The position numbers and the translations under genes were made by a program. From assembly GCF_000002985.6 (NCBI RefSeq), contig NC_003281.10:2480001-2544000 (forward strand): a stretch of 64,000 nucleotides of DNA, given 5' to 3'. Shown piece by piece: positions 22,708 through 32,647 of the stretch (position 1 is its first letter; each line of letters begins with the position of its first letter). Below the pieces are notes generated by a model. That model searched no databases. It was not told the DNA's origin and was given only the letters and a program-made list of their open reading frames with translations. The stretch comes from Caenorhabditis elegans (taxonomy: Eukaryota; Nematoda; Chromadorea; Rhabditida; Rhabditidae).

Positions 22708-22872
22708 TTCCAGAAGGTTCTAGAACAATCCAGAATTTTTTCGAATTTTCCAGAAGGTTCTGGAACATTCCAGAATTTTCTAGAATTTTCCAGAAGGTTC
22801 TGGAACATTCTAGAATTTTCCAGAAATTCCCAGAAGGTTCTGGAACATTTCAGAATTTTCCCGAAGTTTCCA
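22708..22872 (+). promoter_or_regulatory. Second HSE pentamer array, about 33 modules
   Basis: Alternating TTCnn/GAAnn pentamers continue almost unbroken in one register (TTCCAGAAGGTTCTGGAACA and variants), with only a few modules degenerate. It mirrors the array on the other side of the 15-bp satellite. Confidence 0.8.
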
Positions 22873-22894
22873 ATTTCCCTTCCAAAGACGGAAA

Positions 22895-23245
22895 GTCAAT
22901 TTTTCCTAAACTACAGTAATCCTACAGTACTCCTACAGTACCTCTACAGTTCTACTACAGTACCCCGACCATATCCCATTAATAACTCCAAACCTTTATC
23001 TCTTCAAAAGAAAAAACTCAATTTTTCCTAAACTACAGTAATCCTACAGTACTCCTACAGTACCTCTACAGAACTACTACAGTACCCCGACCATATCCCA
23101 CTACTAACCCCAAACCTATATCTCTTCAAAAGACAAAAACACAATTTTTCCCAAACTACAGTAATCCTACCGTACTCCTACAGTACTACTACAGTACCCC
23201 GCCCATATCCCCCTACTAACCCCAAACTAATATCCCTCCAACAGC
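22895..23245 (+). repeat. 122-bp tandem repeat, about three copies
   Basis: Blocks beginning AATTTTTCCYAAACTACAG start near 22899, 23021 and 23144. Each contains several CTACAGTA motifs and ends in CCATATCCC...CAAACCTATATC. CTACAGTA-rich DNA recurs at 29545-29780. Confidence 0.85.
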
Positions 23246-23607
23246 CGAAAACGCCTTGCCTTTGTAAGCTATGACATTTTATTTTTTCGTCTAAAATTTT
23301 ATTTTTTCGTCTAACATTTTTCTATTTTCGGTATCGGTTCAAACCTGTAGAAGTTCATTTTTTTAAAGTTTAAAAACCTGGAGGAGAAGAGAAGAAATGG
23401 GTGTTCCCATAAAGACGGTTTCTTTCAGTTCTTTGCTTCATTAAACTTAACTGCCAACTCTTTTGAGGTCAGACTAACCATCCACTCGAATTTCATTTCG
23501 TTTCGAAAAACCGTTTCATTAAAAGCTTCTACACCAAAATTTAGGAGTGAAAAATTGATTTAAAATGTATAAAAATTGGGTCATCAGAATAAAAATGGGG
23601 TAGAAAT
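23246..23607. other. 3' flank of the phospholipase B-like gene
   Basis: No exon is seen. Two direct copies of ATTTTATTTTTTCGTCTAA near 23277 and 23295 give AATAAA on the minus strand and are possible polyadenylation signals for the minus-strand gene, implying a 3' UTR of about 310 nt. Confidence 0.4.
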
Positions 23608-26600
23608 CTAATTATCATATGGTGTCAGTTGAACTTGTGCTGCAAGTTGCCATTCCAAATCAACATAGGTAAAATTCCAGACATCTGGCTGACCAAAGTG
23701 ACGAACGTTTGTTAGATTTGTGTGATTCCAGCTGAAAATAATTAGTTGAGTTGAAAATTTGAATTTTTAAAATTCCACTAATTCCACTAAACATTTCAAT
23801 TTCAAATTGATTTTTTTTTTGAATTTCGGCAAAAAATGCGTTGGGAACTTCAATATTTGAAATTTCCTGTCGAAAAACCTTTTGGAAAATTAGAAAAATT
23901 GCAGTTTCCCGCCAAAATTTAGTTTGAAATTTTTAAAATATAAAACTTCCCAGTTTTTTTTGGAAGTTTTAAAAAATAAATTGAAACGTGAAAACTTTAG
24001 TTGAAAACTCAATAAAATGCCAGGAACTTACTCAAAAACTGGAAGAGGATCATATGGTGGTCCACCCCATGCACGGAATCTCATTTTCTTGAACATTTCA
24101 TAGTTGGTTCCCTTAAAATCAAGTCCAGCATGATCTCTGAATCCCATTGATTCGACTTCGTAAGTACCTCCGGGAGTGTTCAAATCACCACGAGCAGAGA
24201 TACCTCCCTGGAAATAGTTAACTTTTTAGAGAATAGTCAAGCTTTTCAGGCTTCAATTAACACCTGGCAGGCAGGCAGGTAGGCATGTAGCCAGGCAGGC
24301 ATAAAATGTTAAGTTGCAAAGTTATAGAATAATAATTAACAGAAAACCTTGTTAGTAGACAATTTTTGATTAAAAAAGGGAGCCGAAATATAATATGTCG
24401 AAGTTTAGAGATCGATGCACCAGGGCTGTGCGGCTGGTGAGTCGGCTGGTAGAGCATTTTTAAAGTTTACAGTGTGTAAGAAGTTACTAATTTGGAAATA
24501 GTTATTTCAGTTGAATAGAGCGTCCCCTGAGCTAGCTATTAAACAAAAAATTTCGAAAAAAAACCTGTACACACGTTTAATAAGCACGTTTTTTGAATCT
24601 ACCAGCCGACAGCCGACAGCCGACAGCCGACACCTGAGAACTTTAAGCCGTATCAGAACGGTGACTGATTTTTTTTCGATTTTTTTTTTGAAAAAACTGT
24701 CCCGTGGGTCTACTTATTAGAATTTTATAATTACTTTAAAATCGTTTTTTGTTGACCCTGTGAAAACTTTAAAAATGCTCTACCAGCCGACTTGCCAGCC
24801 GCTCAGCCCTGCGATGCACCATGTGCAACTCTAGAACTATTCAACTTTGGCAGCCTATATCTCGGTTCATTTTTGAGATATCAATAAAATTTCAACTACA
24901 AAATTATAGAGAAAGAACTAACAAACATTTTGTCAATTGATAACTTTTTGATAAAACCGAAGATAGCTGAGATATGGCCTGACAAAGTTCAGAGACCGAT
25001 GCACCACGTGCAAAACTAGAACTCCTTATCTTTAGAAGCTCAAATCTCGGCTTATTTTTGATATACCAACAAGTTTTAAACTACAAAATTATAGAAAAAG
25101 AAATAACCAAAGTTTTGACAATTGACAACTTTTTGATAAAACTGATTACAACTGAGATATCGGCTTTCAAAGTTTAGAGATCGATGCACCATGTGCAAAT
25201 CTAGAACTATTCAACTTTGGCAGCCTATATCTCGGTTCATTTTTAAGATACCAAAAAAAATTTTTACCTCTCCAGTATACGGATTGGGTGTGCACTTGCA
25301 TCTTGCAAACTCCTCATGAGTATAATCATTGTATCTCATCAATTTTGTCAATGAATCAATATCAGTGACTTTTGAATGATCTCTATCAAAGATTCTTGCA
25401 CGTGGGGAGCCTCCCCAATCGAACCATGCAAATTGTCTGGCCTTGTTGTCAAAACCGGAGATCTCGCTGACTTTTGGAAGGAATGGAATGTTGTAAGAGG
25501 CGAAATAGGTGTACTTCTTCAGGTACCATGTCATGTCACGGGTCTCGTAGTAGCCACTGAAATTTTGAGGGATTACTGCTTGTTTGCTTAGGTGCCTACT
25601 CACGGTGTCTGCTCGGAAATCCAAAGAACATCCTTGTCGGGGAGCTCCTTCTCAGGAGTGAATTGTTTCCAATCCAACACCGTCCACTGATTGTTATAGG
25701 TTCCTGAATTGTACCGTCCGAACATGTCAACCCATTGTTTCCCGGTTCTTGAGAGCAAGTTCGAGATCATCGATCGGATCCAGCAGTGAACTTGTCCTTC
25801 TGGTTTCATGAACTTGTCAGTATACAGGGTTTGGTTGAAAATCGCAATTGTCGTTTCGATAGAGGTCTGTAAGATCATAAATGCATAGGCTTCAGGCAGG
25901 CATGCATGCCTACACAGACCCACTTACCAATCCAGCAGAGGTGATAGTGTAGTCATCGGTGGAAATCAATACTCCCGGGTACCCGGAGAAAGTAACAATA
26001 TGCCCGGGAACCTCGTTGACGTCATATCCGAACTTGTAAATTTTGAGAACTCTCTGCATCCAACTGAGAGAAGACATTGAGACATGAGCCATGAACATGT
26101 CCTTGTTCCCTGGAGCAAGTTTGACGAATCCGGAGCATCTTCCACCTTCTGGGTACTCCATCGGGTCGGCGGTTTTGTTGAGAAGCTTGTTCAGGTCAAA
26201 CATATCTCCGGCTAGTTGCATCATGCTGGAAGATTTATCACGTAGTGAGTATAGAAAGGTCTCGTGGCCTAGAAACCTTGGCGGTCGCGCTTAGGAAAGG
26301 CGTGACGTCACATGGCATTAAGAAACCCAGATAGTTGGACTTAGTTGCCTAAGCCTAAGCCTAATCCCATGCATAAGCCTAAGCCCAAGCTTAAGCCAGT
26401 TTTTACCACTACTAAACTCACTAAATTGGGTGAAGATCAAATCCGATTTCTGGTGTCAAATTTCTCTTGCTATAGGCATCGTAGATTCCGGTGAGCTGAG
26501 CAAATGTCAAATTGACCTGACGCCAGAATGGATCCGTCGGTGGATTGGCCTGAACTTGGCTTCTCATCCAGTCCAAATTTTGTTGAAGATAAATGTAGAG

Positions 26601-27970
26601 ACGTTTGCAGAACAAGCTGAAATTAGTGGGAAATTGAGCAACCGACCAATTAGAGACGTTGGCTCCGCCTCCTAACAAAACGCTGATTGGTTGGAGCTCA
26701 TTCAAAAGCTTTTGACTTAGATTGAAACAAAACCAACATACGTATGATTATTGCACATTGTCTCAATAGTATTACGATAGTGATAGTAGATTTGAAGGCG
26801 AGTGAGCTCTCCTTCTGCAACTCCTGCTCCGTATGCTTGAACATCATATGAGTGACTGGCGAATGTTTCAATCTCGAGAATTCCCCATCCGGTGGTGTTC
26901 ACCTGGTTTGAGTATTTTCCCAGAGCAACACGGGATGCTGCGTTTTTGCATTCCTTGGCGTATCTGAAAAAGTTTAAGTTTCTAAAGTTTATGGATGATG
27001 AATTTATACTTGTAATTAAACTGTAAAGTTCTATGAATCAAACTTAATTTTTAGTTGACCATATTTAAATAGCTTGATAAAAATCAAGCAGCCGACACTT
27101 GACGGGATTTTCACGCTCTATTAGTGGCCGACACTGCATGGGTTTGGTTTCGGTGCTTGATATATTTTCAGACAGCAGTAACTCAGAATCTAGACAATTT
27201 GGTTGAAATTTTCCAATTGGTAAATGTATTCTTGCACTTTTTAGTTTAACACTTGTCTATATCTTCACTTAGGAAAAAGTTATAGCGGCCGACGTCCCAC
27301 AGGTTCGCTTTGGAAATATTATATGTTAGATTTCATTTATTTTCACTGCCCAACAAATAATGGGTCTCAAAAACTGAAAAATAAACTCACACAATATCCA
27401 AAAGAGTCTCATCTGTAGAGTTTACACAGACTGACACATAGGTATAGTCGAATTTGGCCGAAGAATGGTCATTCAGGATTTGCTCAACTGGGACTCTCTG
27501 AAAATTTTTCGATTAGTTGTATTTATAGTGACACCTAAAATTGACAACACTTTTTGCTCACTTTTACTTGCCGGAATCTTCTTGGCTTGGTCTAGGCTTA
27601 GGCTCTCAAACACAGTTACGTAGATTTATGTCCATAGCGGGTAGATTTAGGCTTAGGCTGAGGCTTAGGCTTAGGAATAGGTTTAGGCTTAGGCATAGGC
27701 ATAGGCATAGGCGTAGGCTCAGATTTAGGGTTGGGGCTAGGCTTAAGCTCAAGCTTCGGTTCTGAAGCTTGGATTCTTTCGATAAATTGAGCAAAACGTG
27801 TTGTCACTTTAAGTTTCTGAAAATTTCTATTTTTAGCTCGACTCGCTACATGGGCGAGAAAAACTTAGAAAACTAAGCCACCGGCTTAAAAAACTCACAT
27901 TATTATCGAGATATGGTTTTTCTTGCTCTACAGCAAATATTAACCCAAAGAGAAAGAAGAGTAACTTCAT
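23608..27970 (-). CDS. Phospholipase B-like (PLBD/lamina ancestor) lysosomal hydrolase
   Basis: Nine exons on the minus strand give 614 residues: 27970-27899, 27497-27391, 26963-26742, 26715-26422, 26225-25928, 25866-25604, 25556-25268, 24207-24032 and 23731-23608 (TAG). Residues 1-14 are a signal peptide. [54 protein letters not shown] and [10 protein letters not shown] match the PLBD1/PLBD2 family in order. Cys262 in GGRCSGF aligns with the nucleophile at which these Ntn-hydrolases cleave themselves. Several N-glycosylation sequons fit a lysosomal or secreted enzyme. Length agrees with human PLBD2 (589). The exon 1-2 join is the least certain: intron 1 contains only telomere-like repeats and an out-of-context open frame. 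The true substrate of the family is uncertain. Confidence 0.92.
24262..24306 (-). repeat. CCTG/CAGG-rich short repeat
   Basis: GGCAGGCAGGCAGGTAGGCA and GCCAGGCAGGC lie in an intron of the PLBD-like gene. Related CAGG/CCTG clusters occur at 25893-25915 and in the ceh-44 3' UTR (62832-62863). Confidence 0.7.
24333..25260. repeat. ~185-bp tandem repeats interrupted by an inverted-repeat insertion
   Basis: Units ending in GATCGATGCACCATGTGCAA recur near 24812, 24999 and 25182, with internal CCTATATCTCGG and AACTTTTTGATAAAAC motifs. A further diverged unit precedes them (24333-24420). Between that unit and the next sits an inverted repeat (24415-24815) with arms GTCGGCTGGTAGAGCATTTT and its reverse complement, apparently inserted at GATGCACCA. 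Confidence 0.75.
26341..26398 (+). repeat. Interstitial telomere-like repeat (GCCTAA orientation)
   Basis: TTGCCTAAGCCTAAGCCTAA and following GCCTAAGCCC/GCTTAAGCC steps are degenerate copies of the nematode telomere hexamer TTAGGC in reverse orientation. It sits in an intron of the PLBD-like gene. Confidence 0.8.
27586..27760 (+). repeat. Interstitial telomere-like repeat (TTAGGC orientation)
   Basis: About 25 degenerate hexamers (TTAGGC, ATAGGC, TTAGGT) over ~170 bp in the first intron of the PLBD-like gene, opposite in orientation to the cluster at 26341-26398. They create an open minus-strand frame rich in Pro/Lys/Met-Pro that ends in a stop and is not part of the gene. Confidence 0.85.
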
Positions 27971-28394
27971 TTCTGAAAAATATCAAACATCACTAACTGA
28001 AAATAGAGAAGAAAAAATCAAAAAATTGGCCTAAAATCGGGAAGAATTGCGAATGAAAATGGTTTTCATTATCATCAATCTATCAGAATGATAATGAGAC
28101 AGTGTACAGAGAGACGACGTTATCAGTTAACGGAGCACAGTGCAATCAGACTGATACCCGTTGTTCGGTTATCTCCTGATCAAATTTGATGGGGAGAACA
28201 TGGAAATTTATTGGACACGCGTGTACTGGCCCGGCCAAAATTTCCGTGTTTTTTACCCAGTGCGTCCCAGAACTCTATAAAATAGCCGAATGGCAAAAAT
28301 TGATTGATTTTTCTGAAAATATCGAAGCGTTGAGATCAGGGCTGTGTGGCATTTTTTTTTCGGCAAACGCAAAAAACTGCTTATTTCAACATGA

Positions 28395-28690
28395 TAATCC
28401 AACTTTTGGAATCCAAAATTAATATAGCAATGTAGAAAAAGATTTGTTCCATCTCAAAATAACATTTATTTTTATTGAAAAGCTCGAAAAAGACCTCAAA
28501 TATTGCCTGAAAGTTGCCGTTTGCCGAAAAACTATTAATGGCACTTTTTCGACAAACGACCACTTTCAGGTAATATTTGAGGTCTTTTTCAAGCTTTTCA
28601 ATAAAAATAAATGTTATTTTTAGATGGAGCAAACCTTTTTCTACATTGCTATATTTATTTTGGATCCAAAAATTGTTCTGAACCACCACT
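28395..28690. mobile_element. ~295-bp palindromic element (MITE-like)
   Basis: Arms of about 140 bp are reverse complements around a centre near 28540: ACATTTATTTTTATTGAAAA on the left pairs with the right-hand copy, as do AGACCTCAAATATT and TAGCAATGTAGAAAAAG. It has no coding capacity. Terminal motifs include CAAAATTA/TGGATCCAAAA. Confidence 0.85.
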
Positions 28691-28770
28691 TGATATTCTT
28701 TAAATCTTATTTTCCATTTTCACTTCCTAATTCCAAGTTGCCCCGGGGTTCAAGGTTCAACCTACATATA

Positions 28771-28783
28771 CCCCCCCCCCCCC
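28771..28783 (+). repeat. Poly-C tract (13 bases)
   Basis: Thirteen consecutive C follow ACATATA, in the presumed promoter region of the gene starting at 29092. It belongs to the G/C homopolymer class known to need DOG-1/FANCJ in C. elegans. Confidence 0.9.
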
Positions 28784-29091
28784 ACCTTTCCTCAATAAAA
28801 TACGGAAGTACGGTTCCAGTACTTGAACGGAAAACTTGTAAGCAGTTTCGGGTGGGAGATAATACAGGGGCGCATCCGGCTACTTCTCTAATCTCCTTGC
28901 AAATCCTCATCATTCAAACCAAGGGGCAGATCGAAAGGCAATAAGTGGACGAATACACATAGCTGTCGCCGTTTTTATAATGATTGACCTCTTTCGGTCA
29001 TGTAAGTGGTCTCCTCCCTTCCCGTGTGTTGATCCGTTCTTCTTTGAAGATACATCTATTCTCACTAGTTTATGAGATCATCTCTTCACGA

Positions 29092-31642
29092 ATGAGACTT
29101 CTCCTCGGCTTCTGCTTGCTTCCTATACTTGGTTCGTTTTTTTTTTTTTGAATTGAAAACTTATAACATCTGAAACTCGAACTCTACGATTTCTTGTGGG
29201 CTCAAAGGTGTTACCGGCTGATTTTTTCCCTTTTTTGTAGCTGTGAGCTTTAAGGCACTACTACTTATTATTTTGTTAGTTGACACAATTTTGATATCAT
29301 TTTCCGTTAGTGAATTGCATGGTTTGGAAAGAATGTTTGTAATTTTTTGGAATTTTTACATATTTTTTTCGTTAAGGTTCTGTAACTTAAACATTGTGAG
29401 TGCTAACAAAATGTTGTCAACTAACGAAATACTTATTAAAACGTGCTTACCATTTTGCCAATTGACATTTTTTTCGTATCACTTTTTGTTCGCGAGTTAC
29501 AGAGCCTGGAAGAAAGTTAAGAAAGTTACTAAATGGGTGTTGTAGGAGTACTGTAGGGATACTGTAGCTAGGGTACTGTAGGGGTAGTGCAAGGATACTG
29601 TATGCCTATTATAGGAGTACCGTAGCGACAGTGTAGTGTAGCGACTACTGTAGAGTACCGGTCGGGGCTATCAACAAAAAACAGTGAACAAAAAACAAAA
29701 ATTGTATTTCTCCAAAACATTCCTAGAGACTATGAGGTGCTGAAAGGTACTGTAGGAGTACTGTAGAGGTACTGTAGACCAATTTGATTTGTATGTATAA
29801 TTTTCAGTGTCCTCCCAGCTAGCAGCAGTCTACTCGGACGCTACAAGAACGGATGTTTGCAGCAACTGGAGCAGCTGGGGAAAGTGTGTGTGGCCAGATC
29901 AGAAAACTGGGGTAAGTTTTTTTTGAGCAGCCGACGTCTCGCGGGTCAGGTGTCGGTCAACTCACTGTTCGACTTTCAAGCTAGTAGGACTGCTGTTGAG
30001 CCGCCGACGTTTGCCGGTTTTGCTGCTAGTGGCAGACATCTCAAGGGTGGCCGAAATAATTGACCCGTGAGGTGTCGGTTGCTTCTAATCCAGTGTTTTT
30101 TTCCAGAAACCATACCTCGAACAAATCTCCTCAATTTGCCAACACCATTGGTTCTACAGTTTTATAAAACGATATGAAAAATCATTGAACAGTTTCTACT
30201 CATATATGGGAAGTGTACTGAAATCCAAAAAACCATGTGGACTCTGCTCTTACAAGCAATCGTGTGGATTCGGTGGAGCTGTAAAGTGTAATCAGAGCCC
30301 GTTGTCGTAAGCTAAAACATTTTGGTGGGGTTGGATCAATTATTGATTGATTTTCAGAGTAGAAGGAACCCGGCCTCTGATTCCATTTTATGTCGCTGAA
30401 CGAGTTTGCAGTGAGAAAGATCTTGGAAAGAGTCAAGTGGATTCTTGTGTTGTTGATTATGATGCATTGATGGTAAGTTGGGATGAAATGGTGCATTACA
30501 ACGCACCATATTTGACGCGCAAACTTTTTTTTTCATAAAATGCCAAATATGGTGCATCGATGCTTTTGAATTTTCCGTTTGTTTTTCAAAGAAAAGTGGG
30601 CAAAAACGACAAAAATTTAGAGTTTTTGGCATCATCTGGATGCGCCATGTTTGAAAATTTACTCTTTTTCATATGTGCAAAAAAATCAAATACTGATGCA
30701 CCATGTTTGAATTTCCCGCGAAACTCTCAATTTTTCAGGCAAACGGGAGGGAATGCCAACTATGGCCATCTACAAAAGTGGATTTATCAGATATTGAGCC
30801 AGCATTCCGTGAGCATGTCCATAATCTTGCGTGGTACACGTGTCTTCCGCAGAACAGGTAACATTTTTTGCCAAAAATTGAAAAATTTATTGATTTTTGT
30901 GAAATCATTGATTTTCTAAAACAAAACCTAGAAATTATCGATTTTTTAAATTCTCATTAAATATAATATATTTTTTGAAATACCGTTTTTTCAATAAAGT
31001 ATATTGATTTTTGAGAAGATGAGAAGATATCGAATTTCAGAAAACTATCGATTTTTATTAAAAAATTGATTTTTAGAAAATTTAGATTTTTTTAAAATAT
31101 CGATTTTATACAAATAAAAAATTAAACGTATCATTTTTTTAATAGGCTTAAAAAATCGATAGTTGGCAATATAATATTACAGGAACAATAAATCATGAGA
31201 ATGCGTACTTGGTGCATTTTATTTGACGCGCGATATCTCTTAGCGAAAACTACAGTAAGAACTCAAATATCTATTGTTATTTAAGCTCTTGCTGTAGTTT
31301 TCGCTAAGAGATATCGCACGTCAAATAAAATGCACCAAGTACGCATTTTCATGATTTATTGTTCCCGTAATACATATTCTCAGAAAATTATCGATTTTAT
31401 AGATTTAATTCCCCACAATGCACCATATCTCCCGCGCAATTCTAAAATTTTCCAGAAAACTCCGAAAAGGTCGCGGAAAGAATATCAAATTCCGCACCGA
31501 AAAAGTATGCCGCTGCTGTTGTTTCCCATTCCGCCCGAATCCGAAAACTTTCAAATGTGAGCACGATCCGGGAAGTGCAGTGGCTCCGGGCATGGAATTG
31601 TTGGCCGGAGAATTTAATCGAAAGAGAAAGAGGGTTCAATAA
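29092..31642 (+). CDS. Secreted cysteine-rich protein, function unknown
   Basis: Six exons give 254 residues: 29092-29131, 29808-29911, 30107-30306, 30358-30472, 30739-30857 and 31456-31642. Residues 1-16 or so are a signal peptide ([16 protein letters not shown]). The mature part starts with [12 protein letters not shown], reminiscent of the first strand of a thrombospondin type 1 repeat. Spaced cysteines follow, including [12 protein letters not shown] and a CRCCCFPF cluster, then a basic tail (NRKRKRVQ). No transmembrane segment follows the signal. I do not recognise a characterised family; an extracellular or cuticle/matrix role is a guess from composition. The exon 1 donor GTTCGT is non-consensus but frame-correct and is used by other exons here. 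The stop codon overlaps an AATAAA (31638-31643). Confidence 0.8.
29545..29780 (+). repeat. ACTGTAG-rich cluster in intron 1
   Basis: About a dozen copies of (T)ACTGTAG with short spacers (GGTACTGTAGGGGTAGTG, GAGTACTGTAGAGGTACTG). This is the reverse complement of the CTACAGTA motif amplified at 22895-23245. Confidence 0.75.
31165..31380. mobile_element. ~215-bp palindromic element in intron 5
   Basis: Arms (31165-31265 and 31278-31380) are near-perfect reverse complements. They include GAATGCGTACTTGGTGCATT, GACGCGCGATATCTCTTAGC and GAAAACTACAG. The TAGCGAAAACTACAGTAA core is shared with the 9649-10628 foldback, so both belong to a related superfamily. Confidence 0.85.
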
Positions 31643-32647
31643 ATAATATAATTTGTTCTTCATCTAATATTTAAATGTGTACATAGTATTATGCATTAAA
31701 TTAATCAATATTATGAGAAAAATGTGGAAACATACAAAAAAGAAAGAAAAGCTAGTAAATTTGTTTTAATAATTCTAATCTTAAATTTAAAAAAATCGTA
31801 ATAATAATTTAATAAATACATTGTTTTTTTTAAGTTTTTAAATGTCTATCAGGAATGTAAATTTATCAAGGGGAGTCGGTTTTTTTTCCGATTTTGCAAA
31901 GATTTTTGGGAGGTTTTTAGAGAAAAAAAAATTTAAAAAAAATTAGATTTCGTACAGATTTTGCAGAAAATGTTTAAGAAACGAAAATAATTTTTTTCCA
32001 GATTTTTATGTTTTTTTTTCAGAGAAATAATGCAATTTTTCGATTTTTCGGTGTTTTTTTTTCAAAAAAAAAGAAAAAAGTCAGACTTTTTACAGTAATT
32101 TTTTATCGAAAAAAATCGCAAATTTCTGTTTTTTTTTTAATTTCAAAAAAATTGGGAATAGAAAATCCAATAAAAATCGAAATTTTGTTTTTTTTCAATT
32201 TGGGATAAAAATCCTTTTTTGATAATTCTCTAGTTTTGGGTATTTTTGAAAAAAAAGGATTTTTTTGAGTTTTCAATTTTTGCTGAAAAAAATTCAGAAA
32301 ATCTTCAAAAATAATTTTTGAAGTTTTTCCAAATATTTCCTTTAAAAACCGAGAAAATGGAAAATTGTTTAATTTTTTTATAAATTTTCCGAAAAAAAAA
32401 TTCTGAAAAAATTGGGGGTTTCAAAAATTTCAAAATCAAATTTAAAAAACCGAATTTTTTCGATTTTTTCTCATTTTTTTCTAAAAAAAAAAAAAAGGAA
32501 ATCTTCGAAAACTCGAAAAAAAATTTAAAAACCCCGACTGAACCCTTGATATATGGCAATGCGTGAGAAGTGAGGAAAAACCGAGAAAAAAAGTGAATTA
32601 AAAGTGACTAGAACACCTGGGAGGTGAGCACACAAATGTGCATAAAT
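31643..32647. other. Convergent intergenic region, AT-rich
   Basis: This lies between the 3' ends of the secreted Cys-rich gene (+) and rbc-2 (-). It consists mostly of A- and T-runs with no supportable exon, and contains AATAAA at 31811-31816. No clear minus-strand AATAAA for rbc-2 was found. Confidence 0.5.

Larger units (their letters stand above)
27971..29091. other. Divergent intergenic region (PLBD-like gene / secreted Cys-rich gene)
   Basis: The two genes are transcribed apart, so both promoters should lie here. It contains an inverted-repeat element (28395-28690) and a poly-C tract. The most complex, repeat-free stretches are 28060-28200 and 28800-29090. No exon is seen. Confidence 0.6.

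Noticed and set aside
22054..22768. Long open frames on both strands (His-rich SHHDG, VRPI, RGETH and GLTTM repeats)
   Set aside because: They are products of the 15-bp satellite, whose period is a multiple of three; no splice context, start context or codon signal supports them.
27616..27807. Pro/Lys/Met-rich open frame on the minus strand as an exon of the PLBD-like gene
   Set aside because: It is the translation of telomere-like hexamers, ends at a stop without a phase-compatible donor, and no PLBD family member has such a segment.
29243..29545. 100-codon open frame with a hydrophobic start upstream of exon 2 of the secreted gene
   Set aside because: It lies in intron 1, overlaps inverted TTTGTTAGTTGACA/TGTCAACTAACGAAA sequences and CTGTAG repeats, and cannot join the gene in frame by a good donor.
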